This document shows, piece by piece, positions 57,117-64,000 of a stretch of 64,000 nt of DNA. The stretch comes from Variovorax sp. TBS-050B (GTDB taxonomy: Bacteria > Pseudomonadota > Gammaproteobacteria > Burkholderiales > Burkholderiaceae_C). The first letter of the stretch is position 1, and every line of letters begins with the position of its first letter. The DNA is taken from the NCBI RefSeq assembly GCF_029893635.1, contig NZ_JARXYR010000002.1, positions 4,687,001-4,751,000 on the forward strand. The letters are read 5' to 3'. A program made the translations under genes and the position numbers. The notes beneath the pieces are model-generated. The model searched no databases, was not told the origin of the DNA, and saw only the letters and a list, made by a program, of their open reading frames with translations.

Positions 57117-57389
57117 TTAGTTGAGCGCGTCTTTCAGCGCCTTGCCCGGACGGAACTTCGGAATCTTGGCGGCCTTGATTTTAATCGCGTCGCCGGTGCG
57201 CGGATTGCGGCCGGTGCGAGCGGCGCGCTTGCCGACTGCGAAAGTGCCGAAACCGACGAGCGACACGGAGCCGCCTTTTTTGAGCGTGGTACGAATGGCG
57301 CCGATGGTCGATTCAAGCGCGCGGGTGGCGGCTGCCTTGGAAATATCGGCGTTTTTTGCGATGTGCTCAATCAGTTCGGTCTTGTTCAC
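57117..57389 (-). CDS. hupB: DNA-binding protein HU
   Basis: 90 residues, standard [58 protein letters not shown] (the DNA-wrapping arm) and [12 protein letters not shown]. Binds and bends DNA as a dimer. Only 28 bp separate it from tRNA-Val on the same strand. The 233 bp upstream show no further gene. Confidence 0.97.
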   Translation of the reverse strand: MNKTELIEHIAKNADISKAAATRALESTIGAIRTTLKKGGSVSLVGFGTFAVGKRAARTGRNPRTGDAIKIKAAKIPKFRPGKALKDALN

Positions 57390-57622
57390 AAGGGCCCCTT
57401 GTCGAAGAAATAAAGTTGGTCGGCTTCGTCAGCTGCGAGTCGGTCGCAGGATGGCGCGACGCACGAAGCCTGGCAGGACTGACGCCTCGGCAGCGCGCTG
57501 CCAGAAGGATTACAACCACTGGTCTGCGGGGTGTCAATACGACACGCGGCCACGCAGAACAGCGGAGCGCGCGATTTTAGGGGCGTTTCGCGCGGGCCAA
57601 TTTCCAGCGACCTGAAAGCGCG

Positions 57623-58708
57623 TCAAAGGGCTTCTGCAATGGCGCGGCCGAGGTCCGAAGTGCTCGCCGTGCCGCCGATGTCGGGCGTGCGCGGTGCGCC
57701 GCTTTGGGGCGCGAGCACCTTTTCGATGGTGCTCAGGATCGCGTCGTGCGCGTTCTTGTGGCCCAGGAACTCGAGCATCATCGCGCCGCACCAGATCTGG
57801 CCGATCGGGTTGGCGATGCCCTTGCCCGCGATGTCCGGCGCGGAACCGTGCACCGGCTCGAACAGCGACGGCGTGGTCCGCTCGGGGTTGAGGTTCGCGC
57901 TCGGTGCGATGCCGATGGTGCCGGTGCAGGCCGGTCCCAGGTCGGAGAGGATGTCGCCGAACAGGTTGCTCGCGACCACCACGTCGAAGAAGTCGGGCCG
58001 CTGCACGAAGTGGGCCGTGAGGATGTCGATGTGGAACTTGTCGAGCTTCACGCCCGGGTAGTTCTTCGCCATCTCGGCCACGCGCTCGTCCCAGTAGGGC
58101 ATGGTGATCGAGATGCCGTTCGACTTGGTCGCACTCGTCAGGTGCTTCTTCGGGCGTGACTGGGCCAGCTCGAAGGCGAACTTGAGCACGCGGTCCACGC
58201 CGTGGCGCGACATCACGGTTTCCTGCACCACGATCTCGCGCGGCGTGCCCTCGTACATGCGCCCGCCGATGCTCGAGTACTCGCCTTCGGTGTTCTCGCG
58301 CACGATGTACATGTCGATCTCGCCAGGCTGGCGCGGCGAGCCGTCGCGCCGCACCACGGGCGCCGTGATGCCGGGCATCAGGCGCGCGGGACGCAGGTTG
58401 ATGTACTGGTCGAACTCGCGGCGGAACAGCAGCAGCGAACCCCAGAGCGACACGTGGTCGGCGATCTTCTCGGGCCAGCCCACGGCGCCGAAGTAGATGG
58501 CATCGTGGCCGCCGATCTGGTCCTTCCAGTCGTCGGGCAGCATCTTGCCGTGCTTCTCGCAGTAGTCCCAGCTCGAGAAGTCGAAGTGATCGAACTTCAG
58601 GTCGATGCCGAACTTGCGCGCCGCCGCATCGACCACGCGCAGGCCCTCGGGCATGGTCTCCTTGCCGATGCCGTCGCCGGCGATGACTGCGATTCTGTGG
58701 GTGGTCAT
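57623..58708 (-). CDS. ttuC: Tartrate dehydrogenase / D-malate dehydrogenase (TtuC/DmlA type)
   Basis: 361 residues of the isocitrate/isopropylmalate dehydrogenase family. IAVIAGDGIGKETMPEG, FSSWDYCEKHGKMLPDDW, NLRPARLMPGI, YIVRENTEGEYSSIGGR (metal and substrate loop), DILTAHFVQRPDFFDVVVASNLFGDILSDLG and EPVHGSAPDIAGKGIANP. Oxidatively decarboxylates D-malate and/or tartrate with NAD. Its start overlaps the stop of the hydrolase gene by 4 bp; a LysR gene is divergent from that pair. Confidence 0.93.
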   Translation of the reverse strand: MTTHRIAVIAGDGIGKETMPEGLRVVDAAARKFGIDLKFDHFDFSSWDYCEKHGKMLPDDWKDQIGGHDAIYFGAVGWPEKIADHVSLWGSLLLFRREFDQYINLRPARLMPGITAPVVRRDGSPRQPGEIDMYIVRENTEGEYSSIGGRMYEGTPREIVVQETVMSRHGVDRVLKFAFELAQSRPKKHLTSATKSNGISITMPYWDERVAEMAKNYPGVKLDKFHIDILTAHFVQRPDFFDVVVASNLFGDILSDLGPACTGTIGIAPSANLNPERTTPSLFEPVHGSAPDIAGKGIANPIGQIWCGAMMLEFLGHKNAHDAILSTIEKVLAPQSGAPRTPDIGGTASTSDLGRAIAEAL

Positions 58709-59621
58709 GGTCTGGTTCCTTCTTGCTGCAAGGGGGTGAAAAACCGGAGCGCCTCGGCGAGCACTTCGCCGGGCGCTTCTTCGGGAAGATAGTGGCCGCA
58801 CGGCAGCGCGCGGCCCGAAACCTCGTCGGCCTGCGCGCGCCACAGCGCGAGCACATCGAAGCAGCGCCCCACCGCGCCGTGCTCGCCCCAGAGCACGCGC
58901 AGCGGCTGCGCCAGGCGCCGGCCCGCCGCGAGGTCGGCACGGTCGTGCACGAGGTCGATGGTGGCGGAGGCGCGGTAGTCCTCGCAAATGGCTTCGGCGG
59001 TGGCCGGGAATGGCCGCGCAGCGCTCGTACTCGGCCAGCACCTCGGGCGCGAACGGCGCGAGGCCCGCATGCCGTCCGCCCATCACGCTGCGCACGTAGC
59101 GCACCGGATCGGAGGCGATCAGCGCCTCGGGCAGCGGCGGCGGCTGGATCAGGAAGAACCAGTGCCAGTAGGCGCGGGCGAACGCATCGGAGGTGTTCTC
59201 GTACATCGCGAGCGTGGGCGCGATGTCGAGCAGCAGCATGCGATCGACCGCATCCGGATGGTCCGCAGCCAGACGGTGGGCCACGCGCGCGCCGCGGTCG
59301 TGCGCCAGCACGCCGAAGCGCTCGAAGCCGTGGTGCCGCATCGCGGCCAGCGCATCGAGCGCCATTCCCCGCTTGCTGTAGGCGACGTGCGCCGCGTCGG
59401 CCGCGGGGCGGCCCGAATCGCCGTAGCCGCGCAGGTCGATCGCGACCACGGTGAAGCGCTCGGCGAGCGCTGGCGCCACGCGGTGCCAGATCGCATGCGT
59501 CTGCCGGATGGCCGTGCAGCAGCAGCAGGGGCGCGCCCTGCCCGCCGATGCGGCCATGCACGCGCACGCCATCGCGCTTGAGATCGAAAGTCGGAAAGCC
59601 GAGAAAGGAAGAAGCGGTCAC
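58705..59621 (-). CDS. Haloacetate-dehalogenase-like alpha/beta hydrolase (frameshifts at about 59000 and 59500)
   Basis: Reconstructed over three frames: TASSFLGFPTFDLKRDGVRV and PLLLLHGHP; AIWHRVAPALAERFTVVAIDLRGYGDSGRP with the nucleophile Asp in VLAHDRGARVAHRL and the halide-site text YWHWFFLIQPPPLPE; then EAICEDYRASATIDLVHD and the catalytic His in CGHYLPEEAP. Removing one base at each of two points (near 59000 and 59500) yields 304 residues, the length of fluoroacetate dehalogenases, whose D-H-W-Y layout it matches. Start GTG 59621. Probably in an operon with ttuC. Confidence 0.85.
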
Positions 59622-59625
59622 GGCG

Positions 59626-59666
59626 CGATTGTGCGTTGCGTGCCCTCGATCATCAAGCAACAATCG
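59626..59666. promoter_or_regulatory. Divergent dyad, candidate LysR-type operator
   Basis: CGATTGT (59626-59632) and ACAATCG (59660-59666) are exact inverted repeats 27 bp apart, with an inner GTTGC/GCAAC pair, filling the 70-bp gap between the hydrolase start and the LysR gene. Confidence 0.4.
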
Positions 59667-59691
59667 GCCAATTCATACTTTCCGTTCTGGC

Positions 59692-60651
59692 ATGAATCCT
59701 CTCTCCCTCGAACGCAGCGACCTCGAACTGGTGCTGGCGATCCGCGACCAGGGCAGCCTTGCCGGCGCGTCCGCCACGCTCGACGTGGTGCCTTCGGTGG
59801 TCACCAAGCGCCTGGGCGCGCTCGAGGCACGGCTGGGCCAGCGGCTCTTCGAGCGCACCACGCGCCGGCTCAGCGTGACGGCCGAGGGCGAGGCCGTGTG
59901 CCTGCATGCGAAGGCGCTGCTCGACGGCTTCGCGGCGCTCGAGAGCGAGCTCGGCGAACGCCAGAACGAACTGGTCGGCACCATCCGGCTCGCCGCCACC
60001 TTCGGTTTCGGGCGGCGCTGGCTCGGTCCCGCGCTCGCGGCCTTCCAGGCGCGGCATCCCGCCCTGCAGATCGAACTGCTGCTGACCGAGCGCCTGCCCG
60101 ACCTCGGGGCCGAAGGCTATGACGGCGCGCTCTGGCTCTGGGCGGTGCAGCAGCGGCGCGCGGCCGACTGGGTCACGCGCCGCATCGCGCGCAACCAGCG
60201 CGTGCTGGCCGCGGCGCCGGCCTACCTCGAACGGCGCGGCATGCCGGCCACGGTGGAGGCGCTCGGCACGCACGCCTGCCTGATCGCACGCGAGAACGGC
60301 GAGGCCAACCAGCGCCAGTCCGCGCTCTGGACTTTGCGCCATGCGCGCGACGGCAGCACGGCGCGCGTGCGGGTGCAGGGGCCGCTGGCCAGCAATTCGG
60401 GCGAGATGGTGCGCGACTGGTGCCTGGCCGGCCACGGCATCATGCTGCGCAGCCTGTGGGACATCGCACCGCAGCTGGCGTCGGGCGCGCTGGTGCGCGT
60501 GCTGCCGGCCTACGCGATGCCCGATGCCGACATCCACTGGATCGCGCCCTGGCGCCCGAAGACGCCGCGCCGCGTGCGCCTGCTGCTGGACCACCTGGCC
60601 GAGCAGTTCCGCGGCGAGCCCTGGAAGCCCGCGAAGCCGGGCGCACGCTGA
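59692..60651 (+). CDS. LysR family transcriptional regulator
   Basis: 319 residues. N-terminal winged HTH (DLELVLAIRDQGSLAGASATLDVVPSVVTKRLGALEARLGQRLFERTTRRLSVTAEG, about 10-65) and a periplasmic-binding-like effector domain from about 90. Divergent from the hydrolase-ttuC operon with a 70-bp gap containing a dyad, so it most likely controls use of tartrate, malate or a related hydroxy acid. Confidence 0.92.
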   Translation: MNPLSLERSDLELVLAIRDQGSLAGASATLDVVPSVVTKRLGALEARLGQRLFERTTRRLSVTAEGEAVCLHAKALLDGFAALESELGERQNELVGTIRLAATFGFGRRWLGPALAAFQARHPALQIELLLTERLPDLGAEGYDGALWLWAVQQRRAADWVTRRIARNQRVLAAAPAYLERRGMPATVEALGTHACLIARENGEANQRQSALWTLRHARDGSTARVRVQGPLASNSGEMVRDWCLAGHGIMLRSLWDIAPQLASGALVRVLPAYAMPDADIHWIAPWRPKTPRRVRLLLDHLAEQFRGEPWKPAKPGAR

Positions 60652-60658
60652 CTGCGCT

Positions 60659-61543
60659 TCAGCGCTCGCCGCGGACCACGAGGCTCACGCCGATCGCAGT
60701 GAGCCCGATGCCGGCCAGCGTGGTGAGCGTGATCGGCTCGGCGAACAGCAGCCATGCCATCACGGCCGTGCACGGCGGCACGAGGTAGAGCAGGCTCGTC
60801 ACCGCGGTGGCCGTTCCGCGCTGGATCAGCATGTAGAGCAGCGAACTGCCGCCCAGCGACAGCGCGAGCACCGACCACGCCATCGCGCCGGCCGAATGCG
60901 CGTTCCAGTGGATGGCCTCGCTTTCCAGGGCCGCGAACGGCAGGGTCACGATCAGTGCCGCGGCCATCTGCACCGCGCTCGCGCTGCGCACGTCGCAGGG
61001 TTCGACGAAGCGCTTCTGGTACAGCGTGCCGGCCGTGATCGACAGCAGCGCCATCAGCGCCAGCGCCATGGTCAGCGCGCTCACCTCGGAACCCTGGTCG
61101 AGCTTGCGCAGCACCACGAGCACGAGGCCGCCGAAGCCGAGCACCAGCCCCGCCCACTGCCGCTGCGAGATGCGCCCGCCGTGCAGCGAGAACCACACGG
61201 CGGTCAGCACCGGCTGGATGCCGACGAGCAGCGCCACCAGCCCCGAGCCCATGCCCGCCTTCACCGCGGCCCAGACGCCGCCGAGGTAGCCGGCCTGCAT
61301 CAGCACGCCGGTGATCGCGAGGTGGCCCCATTGCGCGCGGCGCGCCGGCCAGGCCACGCGCGCGAGTGCGATCCAGAGCGCGAAGCAGGCGAGCGAGAGC
61401 GCATAGCGCACGGCCAGGAACTTGAGCGGCGGGGCATGCGGCATGCCATAGCGCGCGACGATGAAGCCCGTGCTCCAGATCAGCACGAAGACCGCCGGCA
61501 TCGCCCGCAGCCAGCCCGCGCCGCGGGCCGCGGCCGCGGTCAT
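60659..61543 (-). CDS. EamA/DMT family transporter
   Basis: 294 residues, ten predicted membrane helices in two EamA repeats: PAVFVLIWSTGFIVARYGMPHAPPLKFLAVRYALSL in the first and LLYMLIQRGTATAVTSLLYLVPPCTAVMAWLLFAEPITL in the second. Probable metabolite exporter. Its ATG at 61543 overlaps the pgsA stop by 4 bp, so both are expressed from one transcript, although their functions seem unrelated. Confidence 0.9.
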   Translation of the reverse strand: MTAAAARGAGWLRAMPAVFVLIWSTGFIVARYGMPHAPPLKFLAVRYALSLACFALWIALARVAWPARRAQWGHLAITGVLMQAGYLGGVWAAVKAGMGSGLVALLVGIQPVLTAVWFSLHGGRISQRQWAGLVLGFGGLVLVVLRKLDQGSEVSALTMALALMALLSITAGTLYQKRFVEPCDVRSASAVQMAAALIVTLPFAALESEAIHWNAHSAGAMAWSVLALSLGGSSLLYMLIQRGTATAVTSLLYLVPPCTAVMAWLLFAEPITLTTLAGIGLTAIGVSLVVRGER

Positions 61544-62106
61544 TTGGCGCGCGCCCGGATCTCGGGGATGGCCTTCTGCAGGTAGTAGACCATCGACCAG
61601 ATCGTCAGCACGGCCGAGATCCAGATCAGCCACTGGCCCCACCAGCCGGTGTCGATCACGCCGAACAGGCGCCTGTCATAGAGCAGGAACGGAATCGCGA
61701 CCATCTGCACCGTGGTCTTGACCTTGCCGATCATGTGGACCGCCACGCTCTTGCTGGCGCCGATCTGCGCCATCCATTCGCGCAGCGCCGAGATCGCGAT
61801 CTCGCGGCCGATGATGATCAGCGCGACGAACACGTCGGCCCGGTTCAGGTGCACCAGCACCAGCAGCGAGGCGCAGACCAGGAACTTGTCGGCCACCGGA
61901 TCGAGGAAGGCGCCGAAGGCCGAGGTCTGGTTGAGCTTGCGCGCCAGGTAGCCGTCGAGCCAGTCGGTGGCGGCGAACACGATGAACATGACCGTGGCGA
62001 TCAGGTTGCGCATCGGCTCGGCCAGCGGCAGATAGAACACGCCGACGATCAAAGGGATCGCGACGATGCGCGTCCAGGTCATGATGGTCGGGAGGGTCCA
62101 GAACAT
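61540..62106 (-). CDS. pgsA: CDP-diacylglycerol-glycerol-3-phosphate 3-phosphatidyltransferase
   Basis: 188 residues. The CDP-alcohol phosphotransferase motif is complete: DWLDGYLARKLNQTSAFGAFLDPVADK, with DG-x2-AR-x8-G-x3-D-x3-D. It makes phosphatidylglycerol phosphate, the committed step to PG and cardiolipin, at the inner membrane. Start WTLPTIMTWTRIVAIPLI is typical. It follows uvrC by 46 bp, the conserved uvrC-pgsA order. Confidence 0.96.
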   Translation of the reverse strand: MFWTLPTIMTWTRIVAIPLIVGVFYLPLAEPMRNLIATVMFIVFAATDWLDGYLARKLNQTSAFGAFLDPVADKFLVCASLLVLVHLNRADVFVALIIIGREIAISALREWMAQIGASKSVAVHMIGKVKTTVQMVAIPFLLYDRRLFGVIDTGWWGQWLIWISAVLTIWSMVYYLQKAIPEIRARAK

Positions 62107-62152
62107 ATGCGGGCGATTGTGTCATGCCGGGAGTGGCCCCGGCGCTTCTCGC

Positions 62153-64000
62153 CTAATGCAGGGCCTTGTAGATTTCCTCGGCGAGGTCGGTCGCGATGCC
62201 TTCGACCGAGGCGATGTCCGCCACGCTCGCCGCCGCCACGCCGCGGATGCCGCCGAAGCGCTGCAGCAGCCGGGCGCGGCGCTTCGGTCCGATGCCCGGA
62301 ATGTCCTCGAGCTGGCTGCCGCCCACGCGCACCTTCGCGCGCTTGGCGCGCATGCCGGTGATCGCGAAGCGGTGCGCCTCGTCTCGGATCTGCGCGACCA
62401 GCATCAGCGCCGCCGAGTCCTTGCCCAGGTAGACCTTCTCGCGGCCGTCGGCGAACACCAGTTCCTCGAGCCCGACCTTGCGGCCCTCGCCCTTCTCCAC
62501 GCCGACGATCAGCGACAGCGGCAGACCGAGTTCGCTGAACACCTCGCGCGCCATCGACACCTGGCCCTTGCCGCCGTCCACCAGCACTAGGTCGGGCATG
62601 CGCGCGGCCCGGGTGCGCGGCGGCGCGTCGCTGCCGGCACCGGCCGCATCGCCCGCGGGCGGCGCATCGGTCTCGGCCGCCATCGCCTCGGCCAGCTTGC
62701 CGTAGCGGCGGTGCAGCACCTGACGCATGGCGGCATAGTCGTCGCCGGGCGTGATGCCCTCGATGTTGTAGCGGCGGTACTCGCGGTTCTGCATCGCATG
62801 GCGCTCGAACACCACGCACGAGGCCTGCGTGGCCTCGCCCGCGGTGTGCGAGATGTCGAAGCATTCGATGCGGAAGTTGTCGAGGTCGTCGGGCGCGAGT
62901 TCCAGCGCGTCGGCGAGCGCGCGCGTGCGCGCCTGCTGCGAGCCCTCCTCGGCCAGCAGCCGGGCGAGCTGCAGCCCGGCGTTGGTCTCGGCCATCTCGA
63001 GCCAGTGGCGGCGCTGCTCGCGCGGCTGGAACACCGCCGTCACGCGCGAGCCGGCCTGCTGCGAGATCGCCTCGATCAGTTCGCGGCTCACCGGGTGGCT
63101 GAGCACCAGCGTGGCGGGCACCGGCACGTCGATGTAGTGCTGGGCGATGAAGGCTTCGAGCACCTGCACCTCGACCGGGTCGGCCAGCGCGGGCAGCGCG
63201 CCCTCCTCCGCGTCGAGTTCGCCGTGATGAATCTGCGAGGCGTCCTCCACATGCACCGGAAAGTAGGGCCGGTCGCCCAGATGCCGCCCGCCGCGCACCA
63301 TCGCGAGATTGACGCAGGCCTTGCCGCCCTGCACCTTCACCGCGAGGATGTCCACGTCCTTGTCCGACGCGATCTCGATCGACTGCTGGTGCAGCACGCG
63401 CGAGATCGCCGACATCTGGTTGCGCAGCTCGGCCGCCTGCTCGAATTCGAGCCTCTCGGCATGCGCGGTCATCCGCGCCTCGAGCTTCGAGAGCACGAGC
63501 TGGGTGTCGCCCATCAGGAAGGCCTCCGCGCTCGCCACGTCCTGCGCATAGGCCTCGGGCGCGATGTAGCCCACGCAGGGGCCCGAACAGCGCTTGATCT
63601 GGTAGAGCAGGCAGGGCCGCGTGCGGTTGGCGTACACCGTGTCCTCGCAGGTGCGCAGCCTGAACACCTTCTGCAGCAGCTGGATCGATTCCTTCACCGC
63701 CCACGCGCTCGGGTAGGGCCCGAAGTAGCGGTGCTTCTTGTCGACCGACCCGCGGTAGTAGGCGAGCCGCGGAAACTGGTGCGATGCGATCTTGAGGTAG
63801 GGATAGCTCTTGTCGTCGCGAAACAAGATGTTGTAGCGCGGCTTGAGCGTCTTGATCAGGTTGTTCTCGAGCAGCAGCGCCTCGGCCTCGGAGCGCACCA
63901 CGGTGGTCTCCATGCGCGCGATCTTCGAGATCATGTGGCCGATGCGCGTGCCGCCGTGGTTCTTCTGGAAGTAGTTGGCGACCCGCTTCTTGAGGTTGCG
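62153..64000 (-). CDS. uvrC: Excinuclease ABC subunit C, N-terminus beyond window
   Basis: 615 residues are visible; the frame stays open to the last base, so only a few dozen N-terminal residues are missing. The visible N-terminal part contains the end of the GIY-YIG nuclease domain ([27 protein letters not shown]), a cysteine-containing segment ([29 protein letters not shown]), the UVR domain that binds UvrB (about [20 protein letters not shown]), the RNase-H-like second nuclease ([29 protein letters not shown]) and C-terminal helix-hairpin-helix repeats ([21 protein letters not shown]). It makes both incisions in nucleotide excision repair. Confidence 0.97.
   Translation of the reverse strand, partial: RNLKKRVANYFQKNHGGTRIGHMISKIARMETTVVRSEAEALLLENNLIKTLKPRYNILFRDDKSYPYLKIASHQFPRLAYYRGSVDKKHRYFGPYPSAWAVKESIQLLQKVFRLRTCEDTVYANRTRPCLLYQIKRCSGPCVGYIAPEAYAQDVASAEAFLMGDTQLVLSKLEARMTAHAERLEFEQAAELRNQMSAISRVLHQQSIEIASDKDVDILAVKVQGGKACVNLAMVRGGRHLGDRPYFPVHVEDASQIHHGELDAEEGALPALADPVEVQVLEAFIAQHYIDVPVPATLVLSHPVSRELIEAISQQAGSRVTAVFQPREQRRHWLEMAETNAGLQLARLLAEEGSQQARTRALADALELAPDDLDNFRIECFDISHTAGEATQASCVVFERHAMQNREYRRYNIEGITPGDDYAAMRQVLHRRYGKLAEAMAAETDAPPAGDAAGAGSDAPPRTRAARMPDLVLVDGGKGQVSMAREVFSELGLPLSLIVGVEKGEGRKVGLEELVFADGREKVYLGKDSAALMLVAQIRDEAHRFAITGMRAKRAKVRVGGSQLEDIPGIGPKRRARLLQRFGGIRGVAAASVADIASVEGIATDLAEEIYKALH

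Overview
This 64 kb window is GC-rich chromosomal DNA from a betaproteobacterium. Gene content, protein wording and gene order point to the Comamonadaceae, most likely Variovorax or a close relative. This is inferred from family knowledge and was not tested by a search. It looks like core chromosome: there is no prophage, integrase, IS element or CRISPR array, and genes are tightly packed with frequent 4-bp stop/start overlaps.

Layout. 1-10.5 kb: end of a sugar-phosphate isomerase gene, a large palindromic repeat, a YcaQ-type DNA glycosylase, an FMN riboswitch driving a type II lumazine synthase (ribH), a GST, ArsC, an MFS/AraC divergent pair, a small PAP2-ACP-ketosynthase lipid module, a SulP transporter and a DUF3299 lipoprotein. 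10.5-15 kb: arfB, clpB and a Bug-type solute-binding protein. 15-23 kb: molybdopterin genes (moaE, moaD, moeA, mobB) joined to threonine/alanine metabolism (thrC, hom, alaA), with a DapA-family gene inserted in the opposite direction between moaD and moaE. 23-28 kb: peroxiredoxin, PIN-PhoH protein, and a VOC/EVE/GyrI-like/YafY operon behind a 12-bp dyad operator candidate. 28-31.4 kb: rpsF-priB-rpsR-rplI and dnaB. 32-35.5 kb: divergent ppsA and its regulatory kinase/phosphorylase ppsR.

35.5-46 kb is the most coherent functional block, covering oxidative stress and iron. ahpC-ahpF has a textbook OxyR tetramer site and promoter. It is followed by bacterioferritin, a Fiu/PiuC catecholate-siderophore uptake cluster with a PepSY protein and a cytochrome b561, bacterioferritin-associated ferredoxin, tonB-exbB-exbD and hemP. 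Fur-like boxes sit in the bfd and hemP promoters. 46-64 kb: BI-1 protein, rlmD, the surE-pcm-nlpD operon (no rpoS after nlpD), a quinone oxidoreductase, an H-NS protein, tRNA-His, small stress/unknown genes, ppiD, tRNA-Val and hupB, a tartrate/D-malate dehydrogenase plus haloacetate-dehalogenase-like hydrolase with a divergent LysR gene, an EamA transporter, pgsA and the start-truncated uvrC.

A striking technical pattern: eight single-base insertions break seven genes, including the essential rpsR and the housekeeping clpB and ahpC. Every one can be placed at or within a few bases of a multiple of 500 in window coordinates. This looks like a consensus-polishing artefact in 500-bp blocks, not biology, so these genes are annotated as intact genes with sequence errors. 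I did not find a convincing wholly new system. The best biological leads are the riboswitch-controlled type II ribH, the OxyR and Fur sites, the YafY-operon dyad, a 24-residue membrane micro-ORF next to bfd, and the PAP2-ACP-KS module.
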